Both the position numbers and the translations under genes were made by a program. A stretch of DNA of 42,891 nt. Origin: Candidatus Omnitrophota bacterium. Its GTDB lineage: Bacteria > Omnitrophota > Omnitrophia > Omnitrophales > Aquincolibacteriaceae. The notes below the pieces were generated by a model. That model had not been told where the DNA came from and searched no databases. It saw only the letters and a list, made by a program, of their open reading frames with translations. Positions 38,430 to 42,891 of this stretch are shown here, piece by piece. Each line of letters starts with the position of its first letter. The stretch's first letter is position 1. The stretch covers positions 1 to 42,891 of the forward strand of contig VFQY01000010.1 of the NCBI GenBank assembly GCA_018883425.1. The letters are read 5' to 3'.

Positions 38430-39143
38430 ATGAAACGGACGGTCGATCATGAGGCTCTGCGGAATTTTTTGAAAGTCCGGCAAGCCTTGGATGAAAACCG
38501 GGGCGCGCTGCCTGGCAAGACGCTTGCGTTTGTGACGCTTTCGAGACAATACGGCGCGGGCGGACATTCCGTCGCGGCTCTGCTGGAACATGAACTTAAC
38601 AGAGCCTCGCAGGCCGGCTCGGGCTGGATGACCTTTGACAAGGAGCTCGTGAAAACGGTGCTTGAGGAACACGGTCTGCCTCAGGGTGCCGCCCCGTACA
38701 TCCGCGAGGAGAGGATCTCCGAAATGCGCGACATGATCGAGGAAATGTGCGGCCTTCACCCGCCCGCCTTTGAACTTGTGCGCAAAACCAGCGAAACGCT
38801 GATTCATCTCGCCAGTTTGGGTCATGTCATCCTGGTCGGACTCGGAGGATCCATTGTGACGCGCGGGCTTCGGGGCGGCTTGCACGTGCGCCTTGTGGGT
38901 TCCATAGAACGACGCACTGCGCAAGCCGCCGCATTTTACGGAATCACCCTCGAGGAAGCCGAAAAACAGAGAATTAAGGAAGATCAGAACCGCCGCGACT
39001 ATGCCCGTCAAAACTTTGACTGCAGTATCGACGACCCTATCAACTACAGCCTTGTGATCAATACCGACGAGGTGCCCTTTGCTGATGCGGCACGTTTGAT
39101 TGCCGACGAGGTAGAGGCCCTTTCAGCCCGCCTCCGCGCCTGA
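38430..39143 (+). CDS. Cytidylate kinase-like family protein
   Basis: 'LAFVTLSRQYGAGGHSVAALLEHEL', 'VILVGLGGSIVTRGLRGGLHVRLVGSIERR', 'YARQNFDCSIDDPINYSLVINTD'. Confidence 0.87.
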   Translation: MKRTVDHEALRNFLKVRQALDENRGALPGKTLAFVTLSRQYGAGGHSVAALLEHELNRASQAGSGWMTFDKELVKTVLEEHGLPQGAAPYIREERISEMRDMIEEMCGLHPPAFELVRKTSETLIHLASLGHVILVGLGGSIVTRGLRGGLHVRLVGSIERRTAQAAAFYGITLEEAEKQRIKEDQNRRDYARQNFDCSIDDPINYSLVINTDEVPFADAARLIADEVEALSARLRA

Positions 39144-39218
39144 GTTTTTTAATTTCATGGAAGTTCCCGCAAGAATCCAGCATGAAGCCCAAGAGTCCGA
39201 AGTTTCTGCCAAAAGAAA

Positions 39219-39246
39219 TTGACATCCGCAGGCTTTTCGATAAGAT
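39219..39246 (+). promoter_or_regulatory. Putative sigma-70 promoter of the TonB-dependent receptor
   Basis: TTGACA (39219-39224)-16 nt-TAAGAT (39241-39246). Confidence 0.6.
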
Positions 39247-39264
39247 CCAATCCTGTTCGGACTA

Positions 39265-39279
39265 AATCTTAATAAGATT
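39265..39279. promoter_or_regulatory. 15-bp 7-1-7 palindrome, putative operator
   Basis: AATCTTA-A-TAAGATT: perfect inverted repeat just downstream of the putative -10. Confidence 0.5.
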
Positions 39280-39309
39280 CTTTCTTTTGGGGAGGGGAGT
39301 GACATCTAT

Positions 39310-41487
39310 ATGAAGCTGCGCGCGGCTGTCTTCTTAGTCTTACTGATGACGGGGGCTTCGGCCCAGGTGATTGCCGAAGAGTCCGCCAGCCGCATCCCTT
39401 CCCGGGGTCAAACCGGCCCTGCGACGGCTCAGCCGTCAGAACCCTCCGTGCTTGGCACCGTGCTCGTGCAGGCGACGGCTGAGAACCCGCGAAGTTCGTT
39501 TCTTCCGGAAGCCGCAGGCACCCGCATTTACAGCGGAAAAAAAACACAGCGGGTTTCTCTGGAGGCTCTGCCCGCGATTGCCAATAACAACTACCGTCAG
39601 GCTCTCGCTCAAACGCCTGGGCTTCTCCTGAGCGAAGAGTCCACGCCTCTTCTCAGTGTGGGCTACCGCGGTCTGGATCCGCACCGGGCGCAATTCACGC
39701 AGGTCCTGCAGGACGGTGTGCCCATCCACGCGGATATGTTCGGCTACCCGGAGGCCTACTATGCCCCCGTCATGCAGACGCTAGAGGCGGTAGAGTTTCT
39801 GCATGGCGGAGCCGGACTGATGTACGGCCCTCAGCCCGGCGGAGCTCTGAACTTCGTGACGCGACGGCCCGCAGCCGACACAGCTCTCAGGCTTTCGTCC
39901 GAGAATCTTTTCGGAAGCGATCATCTTTTTTCGACGTATCAATCCATGAGCGGCACCCTCGGTCCGGTCGGTTATCTCGGGCATTTTCATGAAAGGCAAG
40001 GCGAAGGGTTCCGCCGTCAAAACAGTGATTACGAAGTGATCGCCGGAGGACTCAAGACGGTGCTCGACCTGGATCCGGAGTCGCGCCTGACGATCAATTA
40101 CGACGAATATCACGAAGAGCACGGAGAGCCCGGCGGGATAACCCGACGGCAATTCGACGAGGACGCATCGGCTTCGACGAGGGAGTTCGACCGGTTCCGC
40201 CTGGAACGTTATTACGGATCTGCGCGTTATGAAAAAGAACTCTCGGAAGAAGCCCGTCTTGACGCGGTTGTCTACGGGGGGCATTACCGGCGTTACAGCA
40301 AACGGCAGCGAGGCGGAGGCTTCGGCCTCGTTCCGAGCGGCGCGGCGGCGTCCTCCAACGATATCGAAGAGCAGGACTTTTATAATTTCGGATTTGAACC
40401 GCGCGTCCGGCGCGATTATGACGCCTTGGCGGAAACCCACACCCTGACCTTGGGGGCACACACCTTCATGTCCCATTCTCCGCGTACGGATCAGCGGGGA
40501 GCTTCGCCGGCTGCGGATTCTGGTCTTCTGCGTAAACTCAGCGCCCGGGATTCCTGGTACCTTTCCGTCTTCGCTGAAAATGCGTTCCGTTGGGCCAAAC
40601 TCACCGTCACTCCGGGAGTTCGCTTTGAGAATTTCTGGCAGCGCATCGAGGAAAAAACGAACGCTGACAAAACGGCCGTGGGTCTTGCAGATGAGAAGCA
40701 GTTTGATTTTGTTCCGCTCATGGGCCTGGGAGTTTCCTACGAGGTGATGCGTCGCATCGAAGTTTATTCGAACATCTCTCAGGGCTACCGCCCGAAGATT
40801 TTTTCTCAGTCCGTGCCTACGGGCACCAATCAGGTCGTCAATTCAAACCTAGAGCCCGGGAAATCCTGGCAGATGGATGCCGGCGTTCGAGGGCGGCCTC
40901 TGCCGTTCCTGAGTTGGGACGCGAGCTACTTTCTCCTGGAGCTGAACAATCAGGTCGGGTCGGTGGGCAACAGCGTTCAGAATGTGGGGGATCTGCGTAA
41001 TCATGGGCTCGAACTCTTTACCGACGCGGATCTTGTGGGGTGGCTGGACCATGTCCAGGGAACGCGCCGCGGCGAAAAGCTCGGGTCGCTGTCGCCTTTC
41101 GTCACGGCGACCTTCATCGACGGCGAATACCGGGAAGGGCCCAACAGCGGCCGCCAGCCGCAATATGCCCCCAAATACAATCTCAGGACAGGACTGAATT
41201 ATGACCGCCATGAACGCATCAAGGTGAGTTTCTTCGGAACCTTTCTCGGAAAGCATTTTGCCGACGACGCGTCTTCGCCCGAGCGTTTTATCCCGTCTTA
41301 CAAGGTTTGGGATTTAACAGGCGAATTTCAGTTCCTCAAAAATGCTTTCGGTAAATTCGATATGAGTCTTTTCGGGGGCATTAACAATCTCTTCGATGAA
41401 CACTACTATGCCCGGGTGCGTGCGGATGGTATTGATCCCGCCAACGGCCGTAATGTTTACGGCGGTTTGAAAATCCTTCTCGGCTAA
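39310..41487 (+). CDS. TonB-dependent outer-membrane receptor (FecA-like)
   Basis: Signal peptide, TonB-box-like 'LGTVLVQA', plug 'QTPGLLLSEESTPLLSVGYRGLDPHRAQFTQVLQDGVPI', C-terminal barrel 'FGGINNLFDEHYYARVRADGIDPANGRNVYGGLKILLG'. Confidence 0.93.
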   Translation: MKLRAAVFLVLLMTGASAQVIAEESASRIPSRGQTGPATAQPSEPSVLGTVLVQATAENPRSSFLPEAAGTRIYSGKKTQRVSLEALPAIANNNYRQALAQTPGLLLSEESTPLLSVGYRGLDPHRAQFTQVLQDGVPIHADMFGYPEAYYAPVMQTLEAVEFLHGGAGLMYGPQPGGALNFVTRRPAADTALRLSSENLFGSDHLFSTYQSMSGTLGPVGYLGHFHERQGEGFRRQNSDYEVIAGGLKTVLDLDPESRLTINYDEYHEEHGEPGGITRRQFDEDASASTREFDRFRLERYYGSARYEKELSEEARLDAVVYGGHYRRYSKRQRGGGFGLVPSGAAASSNDIEEQDFYNFGFEPRVRRDYDALAETHTLTLGAHTFMSHSPRTDQRGASPAADSGLLRKLSARDSWYLSVFAENAFRWAKLTVTPGVRFENFWQRIEEKTNADKTAVGLADEKQFDFVPLMGLGVSYEVMRRIEVYSNISQGYRPKIFSQSVPTGTNQVVNSNLEPGKSWQMDAGVRGRPLPFLSWDASYFLLELNNQVGSVGNSVQNVGDLRNHGLELFTDADLVGWLDHVQGTRRGEKLGSLSPFVTATFIDGEYREGPNSGRQPQYAPKYNLRTGLNYDRHERIKVSFFGTFLGKHFADDASSPERFIPSYKVWDLTGEFQFLKNAFGKFDMSLFGGINNLFDEHYYARVRADGIDPANGRNVYGGLKILLG

Positions 41488-41630
41488 ATCCCCATCTTTC
41501 CGAAATCAGGAAAGTGTTCATTTTAGCTCCCGGAATGCCGAAGTCCTAAGGAGCCCTTCCAACAAGCCGGAGACGGCGCTGCCGTTTCCGAGGTATACTA
41601 CAAAGAGCGCTCTAACGGGCGGAGGTTCCT

Positions 41631-42891
41631 GTGGAAGCTCATCCTCGAAGTGTTCTTGAAGATTCAAGCCGGCCGGGCGGCTACGGCGGGAATTTGTCCG
41701 CAGCCCGGCTGATCGAACTTTCCCTCAAGCGGGGCGAATCCCGCCTCACAAGTGCCGGCGCTCTCTTAATCGAAACCGCGCCTTATACGGGCCGTCTTCC
41801 TCAGGATAAATTTATCGTGCGCGATGCCGCCAGCGAATCACGCATCGGCTGGGGTCCGGTGAATCGCCCCTTCGAAAGCGCCCGCTTCGACGAGCTTCTG
41901 AATCGTGTCACGGACTATCTGGCTTCCAAAGAAATTTTTTCTCAGGATTGTGCGGCAGGCGCCGATCCCGAATTCAGGGTGCCGATACGGGTTCTGACGG
42001 AATCCCCCGCGGCCGCGCTTTTTGCCCAGACGCTGTTTCTGAGCCCTCGGGCCGGAGAGCAGCCTGCCTTCCGTCTGATCCATGCGCCCGGATTTAAGGC
42101 CGATCCCGCCCGTGATGCGACCCGGTCCGAGGCCTTCATTCTGCTCAATTTTGAACGGCGCATGATTCTTATCGGGGGTACAGCCTATGCGGGTGAAATT
42201 AAAAAATCCGTGTTCACGCTGATGAATTATCTTTTGCCGCTGCAGGGGGTGCTGCCGATGCACTGCTCCGCCAATTTCGGCAGTTCGCCCGGCGACAGCG
42301 CAATCTTCTTCGGTCTTTCAGGAACAGGCAAAACAACACTGTCGGCGGTTCCTGAGAGAACGCTTGTCGGTGACGACGAGCACGGGTGGAGCGGCCGGGG
42401 CATCTTCAATTTCGAGGGAGGATGCTACGCCAAGGTGATTCGTCTTTCACAGGAGGGCGAACCCGAGATTTATGAAGCGGTCCACCGCTTCGGAACGATG
42501 CTGGAAAATGTCGTGATGGATCCCGTCACCCGGGATATCCGTTTGGAGGATGCGAGTATTTCTGAAAACACGCGCGCCTCTTATCCCATTGACTTTATTC
42601 CCAACATGACGCTGTCGGGCCAATGCGGACACCCCCGCAACATTCTGATGCTGACGTGCGACGCCTTCGGGGTCCTTCCGCCGGCCGCTCTCTTGACGCC
42701 TGATCAGGCCATGTTCCATTTTCTCTCGGGCTACACGGCCAAGGTCGCCGGGACAGAGGCGGGGGTCAAGGAGCCTCAGGCTACTTTCAGTGCTTGTTTC
42801 GGTGAACCGTTCATGCCCATGGCGCCCTCGGTGTACGCGGAGCTTCTCGGAGAGAAGATCCGCCGGCATGAGGCCCGGGTCTGGCTCGTCA
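41631..42891 (+). CDS. pckA: Phosphoenolpyruvate carboxykinase (ATP), 3' end truncated by the window
   Basis: Hand translation from GTG 41631 (SD GGAGG at 41621): '...APYTGRLPQDKFIVRD...ILIGGTAYAGEIKKSVFTLMNYLLPLQGVLPMHCSAN...IFFGLSGTGKTTLSA...LVGDDEHGWSGRGIFNFEGGCYAKVI...'. Not in the ORF track because there is no stop in the window. Confidence 0.95.
   Translation, partial: MEAHPRSVLEDSSRPGGYGGNLSAARLIELSLKRGESRLTSAGALLIETAPYTGRLPQDKFIVRDAASESRIGWGPVNRPFESARFDELLNRVTDYLASKEIFSQDCAAGADPEFRVPIRVLTESPAAALFAQTLFLSPRAGEQPAFRLIHAPGFKADPARDATRSEAFILLNFERRMILIGGTAYAGEIKKSVFTLMNYLLPLQGVLPMHCSANFGSSPGDSAIFFGLSGTGKTTLSAVPERTLVGDDEHGWSGRGIFNFEGGCYAKVIRLSQEGEPEIYEAVHRFGTMLENVVMDPVTRDIRLEDASISENTRASYPIDFIPNMTLSGQCGHPRNILMLTCDAFGVLPPAALLTPDQAMFHFLSGYTAKVAGTEAGVKEPQATFSACFGEPFMPMAPSVYAELLGEKIRRHEARVWLV

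Noticed and set aside
41568-41590. CGGAGACGGC-GCT-GCCGTTTCCG hairpin before pckA as a terminator or riboswitch
   Set aside because: Nearly perfect stem (one G-U pair) but no T-tract and only one isolated hairpin; a TATACT -10-like hexamer follows, without a clear -35.

Overview
This is a gene-dense chromosomal window of about 43 kb from a diderm (Gram-negative-type) bacterium. Supporting genes include an LpxL-like acyltransferase, outer-membrane beta-barrels and a TonB-dependent receptor. The lineage cannot be fixed from sequence alone. Most of the content is housekeeping, metabolic or transport: a VTT/TVP38 membrane protein, an M3 oligoendopeptidase, type III glutamine synthetase (glnN) behind a near-canonical sigma-54 promoter, an exonuclease, a methyltransferase, an M48-like membrane protein, a NYN/YacP-like protein, pyrophosphatase, an ArsC/Spx-like protein, a VanY-type carboxypeptidase, TPR and YgjP-like proteins, a cluster of small exported proteins (two TIGR04073-like paralogues), an SRPBCC + TIGR01777 epimerase pair, a Zn/Mn-type ABC uptake operon, a PhoB-like regulator + porin + pstSCAB-phoU locus, an MFS transporter, typA/bipA, a CBS protein + cytidylate kinase-like pair, a TonB receptor, and a truncated ATP-type pckA at the right edge that is absent from the ORF track. 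I saw no CRISPR array, transposase, prophage, tRNA or rRNA, and no clearly unprecedented multi-gene system. The best leads are the glnN control region, a metal-uptake operon with an uncharacterised His/Cys small membrane protein, an M48-like protein that seems to lack its third zinc ligand and ends in a zinc ribbon, an RGG-repeat protein next to a NYN protein, PhoB-box-like repeats, a (TC)14 tract, and a 15-bp palindrome just downstream of the TonB-receptor promoter.
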